Below are positions 12,211 through 25,001 of a stretch of 64,000 nt of DNA, piece after piece. The stretch's first letter is position 1, and every line of letters starts with the position of its first letter. This DNA is from Phoebastria nigripes. Lineage: Eukaryota > Chordata > Aves > Procellariiformes > Diomedeidae. The notes under the pieces were generated by a model. That model was not told the origin of the DNA, did no database searches, and was given only the letters and a program-made list of their open reading frames with translations. The stretch spans positions 344,177 through 408,176 of the forward strand of contig JAYKAV010003152.1 in assembly GCA_035582835.1 (NCBI GenBank), read 5' to 3'. The translations under genes and the position numbers were made by a program.

Positions 12211-15200
12211 TTGTTTCATTGTAATTTTAAAATAGCGGTTGCTCAGTGTCCTGGTTTTTGATTTTGTGATACTGAACCAAACCTGAAAAGATGTTCCTTG
12301 ATAAGCAAATAAGTAAGTTGCTATGTTTGACATTTCTGATTTGGTAATAGGAGATAAAATGTAACCAGATAAAATTGCACCTGTCCATTTTGGGAAACTT
12401 AACTAATGGTTTCTGGTGAATCCTTTTTCTTAATTGAAGATTTAATAGTTTTATGATGAGCATGGAATAGGTTGATAATTCATTTTCTAGATCCAAGGAA
12501 TCATTCTGCATTCTGGTATGGCCACAGTTGACGAACTTGCTGGCAATTTCAGCCTGAAGGCCAAGTACTAAATAAGCAGTCAGGGTGAACACTTGTTCCA
12601 ACAGATGATTCCTTCTCAACTGGCTGGAGACACATTGACGAGGAAGAAAGCAGAGGTTGGTAGTACACCTTTTCTGTGTTTAAGCAGCAGAGAACACTTA
12701 ATGCTATTTCAGGCTATTACCTTTCTTGTGTTAAAACTGTGGTGACGTTAATCTAAGCAGATAGGGCTGTGTGAGCAGGTGTGGTGGTAATGTGCAGCTC
12801 ACAGCAAACGTCTCAACAGACAATTTATGCCATTGATATTTGACAGAAATCACCAAGTATGATGATCAGTTTTTCATGAACTTTTTATTATATTGTAAGG
12901 AATCTGCAATCACTTATCCTATGCTTGTCTCACAGTTCATGAAGAAACAACACTTCAAAACATAATAGTCAGATGATCTCAGGATGCAAGAATCCTTCAG
13001 ATGTTTTCAGAGTCCTGTTGAAACACACTTCCATTTGACAAAGCAGGAAATGTTAATTTTCAGCCCTTTTATAAACACAGGAACTCTTTCCAAAGGGAAT
13101 TCTGTTGCCCAAGCAAATGCACACTTGAGTGATTCAGATGCAATTAGTGGTTTATATGGTTCACTTCGAGTATATTTGCTACAGTAATAACTAGACAATA
13201 GCTTTTTGTGTTAAATAGTGTTAAATGAGTCCACCTTTTTTCTTTTCCAAGATATTTCTGATTTCAGCTTGTTCATGTCCTTCTCACATGAAATTTAGCA
13301 AGCATGAACCTATTTCCTGCCCTCCCTTCAGACTCCTTTTTTCTTTCCTCTCCCTCAACCCAAGGATATAAAATTCAAATATGTGCCTTTGGCTCATACC
13401 ATTTTCTTTTTAGTGTTAGAATTCTTTTGGTGAATCAGGCAAGAAAAACACCTGTACATTTTGCAAGAACTCTATTTGCTTAAAGTATTTAAAGGAATTC
13501 AACTACAACTTCTCAAGGATATTCTTCCTTTCTGCTAGCTTATGTTTTTCAGATTGCTTGCTGTATGAAAGAACATGTGTTTGCAATGCTAGTAGTCTGC
13601 ACTTTGTTCCAGGAAAACTGAAAACAAATGTGAGAGACGACTTAGCATTCTGTAGCTTCTGTAGGGAACAAAATGGTGTACATTTGTGCGTGAGCATAGT
13701 ATAAAAGTTAGTTCACATGTTCCTTTCATAGCAAGGAAATAGTTACTGGATATTTTCCATATCAACACAATAGTATGTTGGTATGGAAACCACACTAATA
13801 AGTGTGCTCTGTTTAATTGACTGAAAATCATTAACAGTGCTTCCCGGTTGGTAGGAAGTTGTATTCCTGATTTGACAGTTCCCCCATGCAGTCCATTGTA
13901 AAGGACGCAATAATACACTCTTAACTCTGTAGCCTGGAGTTACATGCCTAACCCCAGTGCCCTCAGAAGTAAAGCAAACAACTTTGGATTTCAGTGGGAT
14001 GGCAAATAGTGTCTTATGCTTTTCTCAGAACTTCTGTCATGAACGTGAAAAGATGAAAGCTTATTTTGAGGATTGCAAGCTGGTGGAATGTCTTCACGCA
14101 CAGAACAAACTATGTATTTTTAGTAACAAATTAGGGCCAGATTTTCCAGGGGATATATGCAGACGGTGTTCACAAAAACTTTGTGGTTTCTACTTCCTTT
14201 TTAATGCTTTTTCTTTCTCTAACCGTACTCACATTTACAATGGCTTTTTGGAAAAAAAAAAAAAAAAAAAAGAAGTGTGTGCGTGTGGGGAATAGGGAAA
14301 AGAAAAGATGATGATCGTTATCAGAAGTTGTCAGAAATGAGAATACTTTCACTCAAACCAAAGAGATTTTCTACTAAAAAATGTAACATATATATTCTCT
14401 TATATAAGAAGATAATATTTTTAAACTGTGATTATTCTTATACTTGAAGGTCTGCATTATATCCTACCCAGACTTTCAGGTCTCCTAAGTCACTTTGAAT
14501 TTTTAAATGAAAATTCCCACTATAATTGCACAAATTTAAAATTTGGAGCTTCTGCTAGTAGTCTTTAAACACAAATTCCTCCCTCCATAGATTTAGTATT
14601 AATTCTCTGCCCCATAGATCTGTGTTTTATTGATAATGTTATAATATCTGTCCTACTAGTATTTCTTATTTTGTATGTATTCTAGGAAATAACAAATTCT
14701 ATTGGCTGTAATGAAAAAACACATAGCTAATGTCTTCAGGATATGTGCCTAAGATCCATTTAGAAAACCACAACCGTCAAACAGTGAACACTTCCCTTCT
14801 TCTTCACAGAACGACTCTCTAACCCAAACTGCATCAATGCCTTGCCTTGGGTATCTCCTATTTTCTGGGTTGGTTATGTGTCAATTAAACTACACTACTG
14901 TTGCAACAACGATGTGTTTGCTCAGTAAGTTCAGTTCCTCCTTCAATACACATTATTCTTTTGACTGACAGTGTCTTAATCCCCTTTTACTCAGGCTACC
15001 TCGTAGCAGTGTGTCTCCTTAGCAGTAAGGGGTGAAGGATCTTCATTCCTCCAGCTGTTTTCCTCAATTGTAGGTTTGCCAGTATGGGAGACAGTGTATA
15101 TAGTTACAATTGCAACCAACCCAGGAAACCAAGCCCTTTTGCTTCCATTAGAAAGGCATTGGTTGCAGTCTGGGAAATTAGAGTTCTGAATTACCATTTG

Positions 15201-18200
15201 AATTTGGATTTTCCTTCTGCTGGCTGCCTTGTATAGATGGAGGAGTCCTCTGACCTCAAGTCATTAAAAAGCCTATCAACAGTGCACGCTTAGTGTACTT
15301 TCATTACTTCCATTTTCTCAGGGTATCAGGTACCCGGAACAAATGGTTGACTTCTCCTGACAACTGACTGGTGAATACTTAGGCAGGTTTCCTATGACAG
15401 CTGTGCTGCAGGCTTAAAAACAAACCAGAGCTCTGTGCCCTGTGTTTCATGGTGCTGGCAATGCAGCCTGCAATGAGCTCTGCTCTACACTACAAAAAAT
15501 ATTTATCTGAACAATATTTTTCCACTGTGAGCAGCTTGGATGATTTCATTCAATCAACCTTACAAAAGCCTATGTTAGGGCGACTCTACTTTCAGAAGTA
15601 AACATCAGAATCTTTGAGGAAAAAAAGTGCTCACCAACAGTATGGTTCATATTTGGCTTCTGAGATAAAGTATGGAAAGGGAGATTATCTGTACTCAGAA
15701 ATTGTAGCAATCTGTATTGAATTAAAAATGTTGACTTTTCATCATTAAATGAAAACTAAAAAATATGGTTTGGGAAACATCAGAGAAACTATTTTAACAG
15801 TTATGTTGCAATTTCAATTTAATGTGCTACAAATGTGAAAAAAACCCCTTGGTTGAATGAGGTGTTCCCATAAGTTTTCATTGATGTTGTAGTGTAAAAC
15901 TGATACACATTCCTGAAAAGTATTTTGTGAGGACAAGACAGTTTATTGACTGGTTTTGTACAGAACCTGGATTTGTGGGCTGCCTCACCGCTAGATCTGC
16001 GACATTAATGAAGAGGCTGCTTCCCTTGTGCGCAATTCAGTAGCTGTGCAAAATTTTTGCTGTGACCTCTGCCACTGAGATGCCTCGTTGTAGGATTCAC
16101 TGTATAATCAAAGTTTGGTTCAGATTTATTCCTTACTTCTTGTTATTGTGTTAGTAAGGCTGAGATGGCAGCAGCATGTTTCTAGTGAGGTTTTGAAGTG
16201 AGTCACCACGTTGTGGTGTTTTAGGTGGCAGAATGATTTTGTCTATGGTCACACTAGGTTTCTCTGAGACGGCTAAACTGGGAGCTCTGGGCCAGATACT
16301 TACTGAGAGCACCTCAACCTCTAGTGAGATTCAAAAGCAGTAATTGGCCCTTTGCACAGCTTTGAAGCGTGTGTGAGGTGGGGATTGCCTATTTAAGGGA
16401 CCAAAGTAAATCTAAACTGAAATAAAAACCTCAAAGAGCATATAGTGTAGACGCTGGGGACTTAGCACCAGCTGCTGCACCCATTCATGTGGATCAGAAC
16501 TGCTGTGGTAGATGTTGAAAGGGCAAAGCAAAAAGATAACTCTAAAGAACTTAGCTGATTTTTAGTAAAATAGTCCAAAATACGCAGTTTTAGCTTGACC
16601 CTGATTTTCCTGGGATTCACAGAGCCTTATAACAGCAGAGGAGAAGCAGACCAAGAGTCATGTGGAGACACAATGTGGCTATAATCAGACTACATGTATG
16701 AAGGCAGAAGGATTAATTCAAGGAGGAATGGGATGAAGTCACACAGGATGGAAGGATAGCCGGTTTGATTTGTTCATATCTGAAATTCAAAGCAGACTTT
16801 GGAGAAAATGAATAAAGCAGAGATCACTGAACTCAAAGTGAACCAAAACAAATGAGATTCATATGGCTCTAAGAGCCAGCTGATGAAATCTTTAAATACA
16901 TGAATGTTCTTTTAAATGTAAGTGCATCTCTGTCTGTTTAGGAGCATGTGGTTTTGCTAGCTAGCAAGTACTTTGTGCAATGATTGATATCTACAAATTA
17001 ATTTGTTAAGAGAAACAAATAATGAAGTGTTCACATTTCTCACACAGAACAGAGGACACAGCCAGTAACTCCCTATTGGCTGCTGTCTGAATCCCTTTCC
17101 AATGAATCAGCACTAGACTAAGGTTAGTGATATAATTAGGCGATTACAGTCTTTGGCTGTTTAATTAAATATGACTCTGTGCAAATATTTTGTCACCAGG
17201 CTGTTGAAACTTGCTAGGTACACACTTTTGGAAGTAGCATGTAAGCTTGGGAAATGACAGTCTTTGATCTTTGAGGTTTTCTGTTCTTTGAAGTTTTTTT
17301 CTAAAGTCGCTGTAATACAAGTGTTAATTTAATACGGTAGAGTGGAAAAATAATCTTAAATCAGGGAGTATGAACACACAAAACCTCCTAGATTTTCATA
17401 TGTCTCTTAAATTTAGTAATCCTCCTTCTAAAAGCAGTTCTCCTAAGAGTTTTGTGTTTGCTGAACTATTAGGAACTCCACAGTAAACACTTTTCTTCTG
17501 TGTGCTTTTAGCATAGTCTCCTGGCTTTGATTCTCCTTTCGTTTTTAACATTTTAATCCCTTTTGAGAGGTATGTTTTCTTCTGTGCTCAGTATAATTAT
17601 TGCTAGTATAAACGCTATTTGTTAAAAATTCCTTATGTCTCTGCTTACTACTCCTCTCTTCCTGGAGTTTCCCTTTGAGACCTCTATTGCCATGATGCCT
17701 GAGCTTCTCACAGTATTTTCAATGTCCATTTTCAGAAATCCTGTTATGAGATTGGCAAGTATTATTTCCATGTGTGAAATGCAGAAGCAAGACTTCTGAA
17801 TGCAGGGTCTCTGAAGTCCCAAGTTAGAAACTTAGCGATGTTTTACTTTCTTTTACCTCTCCACTTTTATTATCTCAAAAGGGTTATGTACATATTTGAT
17901 TTTTCTAGGTTTATCTGTAATCCTCTCTAAACTAGGTATGTGGTAATGCTCAAGTATTTTTTTAACAATAGCAGTTTCTGCGGTATCTTTAAAGCATGGA
18001 AAGCTTACTTTCAAGGAATAGGTTTGTTTAATCAGGATTTTGAAAGGATCCGAGGACTTGGGACAGGGATGCCACCTGATATTTTTTTTTCTCTTTACTA
18101 TAGAGTAAAAGAAGTACTACTGTCTTTCATAAGAAAGTGCTGATAGGAACAGGGGTATTTCTATAGTTATTTTCTCTAATTCAGAAGTTAGAGGTTAGTA

Positions 18201-18319
18201 ATTTGTGATGTGGGGAAGTGGGTAGAACAGAGTTCAGCAAACTTCTTGTTTAGACTGCAGGGAGACTCAATAATGAAAGTGCTCCACTTTCAAGGAGATG
18301 TGAAAGACGTATTTCAGAA
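12211..18319. other. Noncoding stretch with one poly(A) tract
   Basis: No gene recognised. The longest frames (130 codons at 12227-12619 minus, 112 codons at 13957-14295 plus) have no recognisable domain and no supporting context; the second runs into a 20-base poly(A) at 14252-14271. The rest is AT-rich sequence with no repeat I can name. Confidence 0.5.
14252..14271 (+). repeat. Poly(A) tract, 20 bases
   Basis: A run of twenty A followed by GAAG and a short GT-rich stretch. Nothing upstream resembles a retrotransposed gene, so it is treated as a simple repeat. Confidence 0.9.
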
Positions 18320-18321
18320 AG

Positions 18322-19989
18322 AGAGCCAAGGACAACCTCCATCCTCTACTGGATGCGGAGGGGAACGTTGCCACCAAGGATGAGGAAAAGGCTGAGATAC
18401 TTAATGCCTTCTTTGCCTCAGTCTTCAATAGTCAGACCAGCCACCCTCAGGGTATTCAGCCCCCTGAGCTGGAAGACGGGGACGGTGAGCAGGATAAATC
18501 CCCCATAATCCAGGAGGAAGTGGTGAACGACCTGCTATGCCACCTGGACGCTCACAAGTCCATGGGGCCGGATGGGATCCACCCGAGAGTGCTGAGGGAG
18601 CTGGCGGAGGAGCTTGCCAAGCCACTCTCCATCATTTATCAGCGGTCCTGGTTAACACGGGAGGTCCCGGACAACTGGAGGCTTGCCAATGTGACGCCCA
18701 TCTACAAGGAGGGCCGGAAGGAACTACAGGCCTGTCAGCCTGACCTCGGTGCCGGGGAAGATTATGGAGCGGGTCATCTTGGGGGCGCTCGCAAGCCATG
18801 TGCGGGACAACCAGGGGATCAGGCCCAGCCAGCACGGGTTCATGAAAGGCAGGTCCTGCTTGACCAACCTGATCTCCTTCTATGACCAGGTGANCTGCCT
18901 ACTGGATGAGGGAAAGGCTGTGGATGTGGTCTATCTGGACTTCAGTAAAGCCTTCAACACTGTCTCCCACAGCATTCTCCTAGAGAAGCTGGCGGCTCAT
19001 GGCCTAGACAGGTGTACTCTTCGTTGGGTAAAAAACTGGCTGGACGGCTGGGCCCAGAGAGTTGTGGTGAATGGAGCGAAATCCAGCTGGCGGCTGATCA
19101 CGAGCGGTGTTCCCCAGGGCTCCATTTTGGGGCCGGTCTTGTTCAATATCTTTATCAACGATCTGGATGAGGGGATTGAGTGCTCCCTCAGTAAGTTTGC
19201 AGACAACACCAAGCTGGGCGGGAGTGTTGATCTGCTCGAGGGTAGGAAGGCTCTGCAGAGGGACCTGGACAGGCTGGATTGATGGGCTGAGGCCAACTGT
19301 ATGAGGTTCAACAAGGCCAAGTGCTGGGTCCTGCACTTCAGCCACAACAACCCCATGCAACGCTACAGGCTGGGGGAAGAGTGGCTGGAAAGCTGCCCGG
19401 CGGAAAAGGACCTGGGGGTGCTGGTTGACATCCGGCTGAATATGAGCTGGCAGTGTGCCCAGGTGGCCAAGAAGGCCAACAGCATCCTGGCCTGTGTGAG
19501 AAATAGTGTGGCCAGCAGGAGTAGGGAGGTGATTGTGCCCCTGTACTCGGCACTGGTGAGGCCGCACCTTGAATACTGTGTTCAGTTTTGGGCCCCTCAC
19601 TACAAGAAGGACATTGAGGTGCTGGAGCGTGTCTAGAGGAGGGCAATGAAGCCCTGGAGAACAAGTCTTCTGAGGAGCGGCTGAGGGAACTGGGACTGTT
19701 TAGTCTGGAGAAGAGGAGGCTCAGGGGAGACCTTATCGCGCTCTACAACTACCTGAAAGGAGGTTGTAGCGAGGTGGGTGTTGGTCTCTTCTCCCAAGTA
19801 ACTAGTGATAGGACGAGAGGAAATGGCCTCAAGTTGCGCCAGGGGAGGTTTAGATTGGACATTAGGAAAAATTTCTTTACTGCAAGAGTGGTTAAGCATT
19901 GGACCAGGCTGCCCAGGGAAGTGGTGGAGTCACCATCCCTGGAAGTATTTAAAAGACGTGTAGATGAGGCGCTTAGGGACATGGTTTAG
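18322..19989 (+). pseudogene. CR1 ORF2 reverse transcriptase, inactivated
   Basis: Remnant of the CR1 ORF2 protein, which makes DNA from the element RNA at the insertion site. The pre-RT block (HKSMGPDGIHPRVLREL) is in one frame from 18520. A small deletion near 18720 shifts the frame, and the core RT then runs 18749-19282: motif A region [13 protein letters not shown], motif [15 protein letters not shown], motif [10 protein letters not shown]. Motif C should carry two catalytic aspartates; the second codon is AAC (19205-19207), so the copy is catalytically dead. A TGA follows at 19280-19282 (probably from CGA), the same frame then continues 19301-19636 to a TAG, and a further shift precedes the C-terminal segment 19774-19989 ([17 protein letters not shown]). 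All lesions are typical of an old neutral copy. Confidence 0.95.
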
Positions 19990-20052
19990 TGGGCATGGTG
20001 GTGTTGGGTTGATGGTTGGACTTGATGATCTTAGAGGTCTTTTCCAACCTTT

Positions 20053-20084
20053 ATGATTCTATGATTCTATGATTCTATGATTCT
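20053..20084 (+). repeat. CR1 3' octamer tail (ATGATTCT)4
   Basis: Four perfect tandem octamers at the 3' end of the CR1 element. CR1 uses such short tandem repeats instead of poly(A). Confidence 0.97.
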
Positions 20085-23000
20085 ATTTTTGATTCCTACA
20101 CAATGCTAAATGGGTCTCTCACTTTCAAACTATGTCTTGCTGGAGCAAAAAGCTACTTGCCCATAGCTTAGAATAAGTAGGCGACTGCTGTCTAATGTGA
20201 TTCCGTGGCCTGCAGTACCACAATAGATCCTCTTGCAGTTCTCTGTTGGTAGCTTTCCAGCAGACAAGCCTGTCTTCATGGTACAAGGCATCATATTTCT
20301 GTTTCAGGGAAAAATCCACACTGCTGTGTGGGACAGAAATGAAATGCTTTCATAGATGTGTTTATCAAACTGTACCCAAGCAGCTGCATTATAAAGAATG
20401 TGTCCCTCTTGAAACAGTGGCAACTACTGTTGACTCAAAGTAAGTTTTCTGAAGGGGCTGTGATATGTTCTTTTCTGCTTCAGAATAGTAGTGTCTAAGT
20501 TTCAGTGTAAATATAGTTAAGCTATTACAAACAAGAGAGAGGCTGCTTCTTTTACAGGAAGTTCCCTGTATTTGCCCACTGAATTTTCCTTTCAGAAGAG
20601 GTTTTTTTTTTTTCAGATGTAGCCAGAATAACTCCAGTTTGCCCAGCTTTTACTAGATGCTTGTTATCTTTTTGAGAACCTCCTTCTGTCATCAGCAGGG
20701 AAGCTGAGTGGTGGTGAACAGTGTTATCACTCTGACTTGTAAACTGTATTTTCCATCCATGCATCAAACTCATCCATGCATTTGATACTAAGCAAATTTA
20801 TCTGCCATCCAAAAATTCTTCCAATAACAAGAATTTTCTCTTAAAGAAAGCAGATCAATGAATTGACAGATCTTTTGGCAGAAACATTCTTCTAAATCTG
20901 ATCAGATTCCTATGTGTTTTGCTATATAAGTAATGCTAAAAGGATCACATTTTCTGAGTGGGTGTATAGTGTTAAAAGCTGTATTTATGCTCTTTCCACA
21001 TATTTTCATATGAAACAGTTATAAAATCTGGGCAACTGAGGAAACTGAGGTGTTGGAAATAGAAAGGGGTGAAAGTAAGAGAGAGAGAGAAGAAAGATAA
21101 ATGTCAGATTCACCAATCACTGATATATTCAGTAGCATGGTGATTAGAAATGCATGAAACAACTTTCAGAATAGCTGTTCTGATAGCAAGGCCATTCCTT
21201 TTTCCAAGATGCCTGACCCTTCTGTTGTTCTGAAATGTTATTTTGCATCTGAATTAAGCTTTCCCAATGGAAACTCACTCACAGCTGGACACTTTCACAA
21301 AAACATTTTATTTTAGAAAAAGTAATGTGTTTCCAAAGTAGAAAATTACATGACTATTTCCTGAACAGCTTTACCAATCTGGATTTAAAAACAGCTGACC
21401 TGGAGCATAGGCTTTTTTCCTCACATTTGTGTCTGAGTATTGAGAAGGGCAAATTATATTGACATTTAATGATCCATCACAAGGTCTTTCAGTCTTCTGA
21501 CATTTAGTATATGTGGATAGACGAAATTCTTATTGATTACTGCTTGGTCAGTTAGGAGGCAGTGGGATCCTGATAACTTAGTATTTCTGGTTTGTGCAGG
21601 TCTCTGCATTAGGCTGGTTGACATCTAGGAATGTGGCTAGCAGGACACGACTGACTGTAATGCAGTTATGTGAGGTAGGCATTTTTCTTGCATGATATCT
21701 AATGCTTATATTTTTTAACTTAGAACATAAATAGTTGTGTAATATTAAGAGTGTGGTCATAACAATGAGTATATCTAATTTTCCTGTTATATACAAGGCC
21801 TCTACTTTTTCTGTTTCATCCATTCTTGCACATTTCACTTTTGCCTGATGCTAGAGTGGAAAGTTCCCCATGATTCCCTTGTAGCGTGTATAATGTAGCC
21901 GTCCTGCACAGCATCGTTTAAGTGCTTCAGACAGCTTTAATTTTAGTTCATCTACTATTTTTGAAACCTTTAATGGACTGAAGTACTGAATGTTTTAAGA
22001 ATTGCAGGGATTTGATATAAAAGTCTTCCAACTGTATGAGACTGGTGACAGGGAGAGGGTGATTGGCTGGGTGAAGGCAGCCAACTTAAATTTGTTTCAT
22101 TACTCTTGGACTCCTTTGCAATGATATTTTAGTGAAGTTCAAAAGGTAAAGTACAGAATGTACTTTTATTTATAAACTAAGGATTGACTCTTTCCAGGAA
22201 TCACCATTTTCCCCTCAAAATATCTGTTGTGTAAAGAAACAGACATATATTATTGAGAACAAAAAGAATAGAGATTGACTCAGGAAGGTGTTTTCTTTAC
22301 TGAAGATAAAGTTTTCTTGAAGTGCCTCTGTGTAAATAATACCCTTAAATGATAGCATGTGAGCATGATCAGTTCTGAAAAATGATATTCTGACATGCTG
22401 AATTCTGTTTACCTGCTCACTTGTAGGCGTCTACTACCATTTGAGATGTCCATAGTTATCTGAGACATCAGCACAGGGATGACACATAGGACACTGGACT
22501 TATGGAGAAGCCTACTTTTCTGGTTGGCAGTTGAAGGCTAATAAAATTATATTGGTCCATCTGAAATGGCACCAAATGCCTATGTTTTTGACGTAAAAGA
22601 GGTCTTCACATCTAAGCTTTTATTTACTTTGTGTCTTGCCCTTCTGTTTTAATGTTTTAATTGACAGAAAACCTACAAGTTTAGATGACAATAAAAATTT
22701 TGGCACCCTTTTTTATCCATCCAGAACTAGCTATGTAGCTTTGGAGTTCACTGCAGGAAGAAAAATGCCTGTGCCATAGGGGTGAGCCACAAAGCTCCTG
22801 AATCCTACCCATACCCAACCTTCTTTTCTAGAGTAACCTGCTGAAATTGTCTATATTGGGGCGTGTTAGAAACTATGGTTCCTTCTTTCCTTTGACCTTA
22901 ATCTCTCTGCAGAACTTTTCCTTTGAAAGCTACCTATTGGAAACTGATTTTTCTTTAGTACAGAAGAATGATTTAAATGTATTTTATTCTTTCTTTAGGA

Positions 23001-24980
23001 TAACGTATATATATTTTGGGGAAATGTGTAATGATGAGGGCCCAGAATATCACCTGACTTTAACTAAGCAGCAGTTTGACATTCAACAGAGACTGATAGT
23101 CTCCTGGGATCCATAGTAGTCAAAAGTGGTAAGGGTAGGAATAGGTAAAGAAGTGCTAATGTAGTGCTAAATTAGATCCACTAAAAGCTCCTGCATATCA
23201 GCAGGATATTTTACTGCTTACTTTGGGCTTGACTGCAGTCAATTGGGCTATGAATGCAGTCATCTGGCTTTTTTTCTCCAGCCTGCACCTAGGCAGATCA
23301 AGCTCGTTTCTGCCCAGCATTTGAGCAAGAACAAGACTGTATTGGCTTGCAATACATACTGCAAATGTAACCTCTGCTGGCAATAACAAGGCCTTTTTCT
23401 AGAGATATTCTTGTTAGCTCTGCTCATCTGAATGTGTTAGCAGTTGACTCATGGAGAAATACTTATTGTCAGCTGCAAAGTAGTTTTAGAAACTGAACAT
23501 GTAACTACTAAGGATTTTCTGCCTGAAGGCAAAGGTCATAAGAAGGTCTGTGAGGCCTGAAATCTTTTTCCTGCCTCAAAATTGGAAGTCACTGGAATAT
23601 CGAGCTTGGATTTTCAACCAGATTTCACTCTCTACAGAACTGAATTTCGTTCCAGTTCAGAATCTCTCTATGGCATTACAGCATAGTCATAAAGTAAATT
23701 AAGAATAAAAACCATGGATTGTGGATACTGTTGACCCTTTAGGTAGGATTAGGTCATCTAACAGTGAGACAGGTAAGAAAAAATCATGAAGGTGCCTTGG
23801 AATGGAAACCTACGTAAACATCCTGATTTATAACAGACGAAGACACCTCCTCTGGCAATTTAATTTAAGATGCATCAGTAGTCCTTAGAGTGTGGACAGG
23901 AACCATGTATCCATATCTCCAAGGAGCTGCTTTCAGCATAGGCTATAATCTGCTTGGCCTTTCATTCCCTTCTGGACAAATCTTGCATTCTCTTCTGCAA
24001 TACCCCAAAGTACCATTTTCTTGAGTGAGCTGGGCTTATTAGTGACTGACTTATGTTTAAGAGTTTTTGTGATTCTCTATTGATGTGTTCCTGCATCTGA
24101 GTCCCCAGTCTGTTAGGCATTGTGGTAGTATTGAATTCAAGACAAACTGTGACTTTTCAATATTGAAATACCATCTGAAAGAGTAGAACTTCTCTAACTA
24201 CTCACTTTGGCAATATTTTATTTAGCAAGTAAACCAATAGCTTCCCATGATACCATATGGTATCCAGTGCTAAGAACTTAAGGCAGTTTCTCTTCCCATC
24301 TGTTGTACCTGAATGAATCCTAAAGATATACCATTGTGAGAAAATACGCTCTGAGCTGAACTCAATAGGACCATTGAAGCTGAATGCAATGAATGCAGGA
24401 TTTCACCATTTTCTTCCCAACAACCTTATTTGTGGTGTCAGCTAAATTTCTTCTGAAATTCAGGGTCTGACCGTGAATGGAAACTCACAGAAGATGGGGA
24501 TTTTTTAATACCTCTTGTATATAGTCTGTATAATTCACGCTTAAGAACATCATAATTTTTCTTTTTTCTTGCCAACAGGTCTGACTAACCAGACCTGGTT
24601 TATAGGCTAAAGCCACTTTAGGAAGTAAACAGAGATATATGTCCACCCAGGTATCGTGCTGCTAATAAGACTTCTTTTTCTGTTTTATCTAATAAAGTAA
24701 GCATTCAGCCACCCCACAGGACTCAATACAGGGATGTGTGGCTCAGTACATCTTCTGAAGGTGCAAAACTCCTTCCAAAATTGAACCTTTGGATCCCGTT
24801 TCATCTGATGGCTCTCCATTTATTTTGCTACTGCACATTGAACTAGTCTGAATTTTGAAGGAGCTACCTAATGAAAACTTTCCACTTGCAAAGTGTCTTG
24901 ATTTCCATTATTTTTGACTGACAGGTGTTTGCTGAAATGTATTATGTTTTTTGAAAAAGGCTTTGCTGGTGCTTTCGTGA

Positions 24981-25001
24981 TTCCTTTTGTCACAAAAGGA
25001 A
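24981..25001. repeat. Perfect palindrome with 10-base arms
   Basis: TTCCTTTTGT, one spacer base C, then ACAAAAGGAA. The arms are perfectly complementary and do not extend further. It could be chance, a cruciform-prone spot or a dimeric protein site; no transposon ends or target duplications flank it. Confidence 0.9.

Larger units (their letters stand above)
18320..20086 (+). mobile_element. CR1 LINE, 5'-truncated, complete 3' end
   Basis: About 1.77 kb of CR1 non-LTR retrotransposon. It begins abruptly inside ORF2 (upstream of the reverse transcriptase domain), so the endonuclease part is missing, which is normal 5' truncation. It ends in the short untranslated tail (TTGGACTTGATGATCTTAGA) and four ATGATTCT octamers at 20053-20084, the signature by which the CR1 enzyme recognises its RNA. 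Base composition rises sharply to GC-rich within the element compared with its AT-rich flanks. The left junction is estimated to within about 15 bases, and no clear target duplication is visible. Confidence 0.97.

Noticed and set aside
12246..12290. TGTCCTGGTTTTTGATTTTG, similar to the opening of the LTR family, just after the first LTR.
   Set aside because: Similarity ends after about a dozen bases, so a tandem second LTR is not supported.
12227..12619. A 130-codon minus-strand open frame next to the first LTR.
   Set aside because: No domain, no start or splice context and composition typical of AT-rich noncoding DNA. One frame of this length in 64 kb of both strands is not surprising.
19004..19600. 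A 198-codon minus-strand open frame.
   Set aside because: It is the antisense shadow of the GC-rich CR1 reverse transcriptase. The same holds for 62965-63441 on the minus strand.
21025..21075. GCAACTGAGGAAACTGAGGT, reminiscent of the MIR core.
   Set aside because: The match does not continue into the flanking MIR blocks; a short A/G-rich coincidence is more likely.
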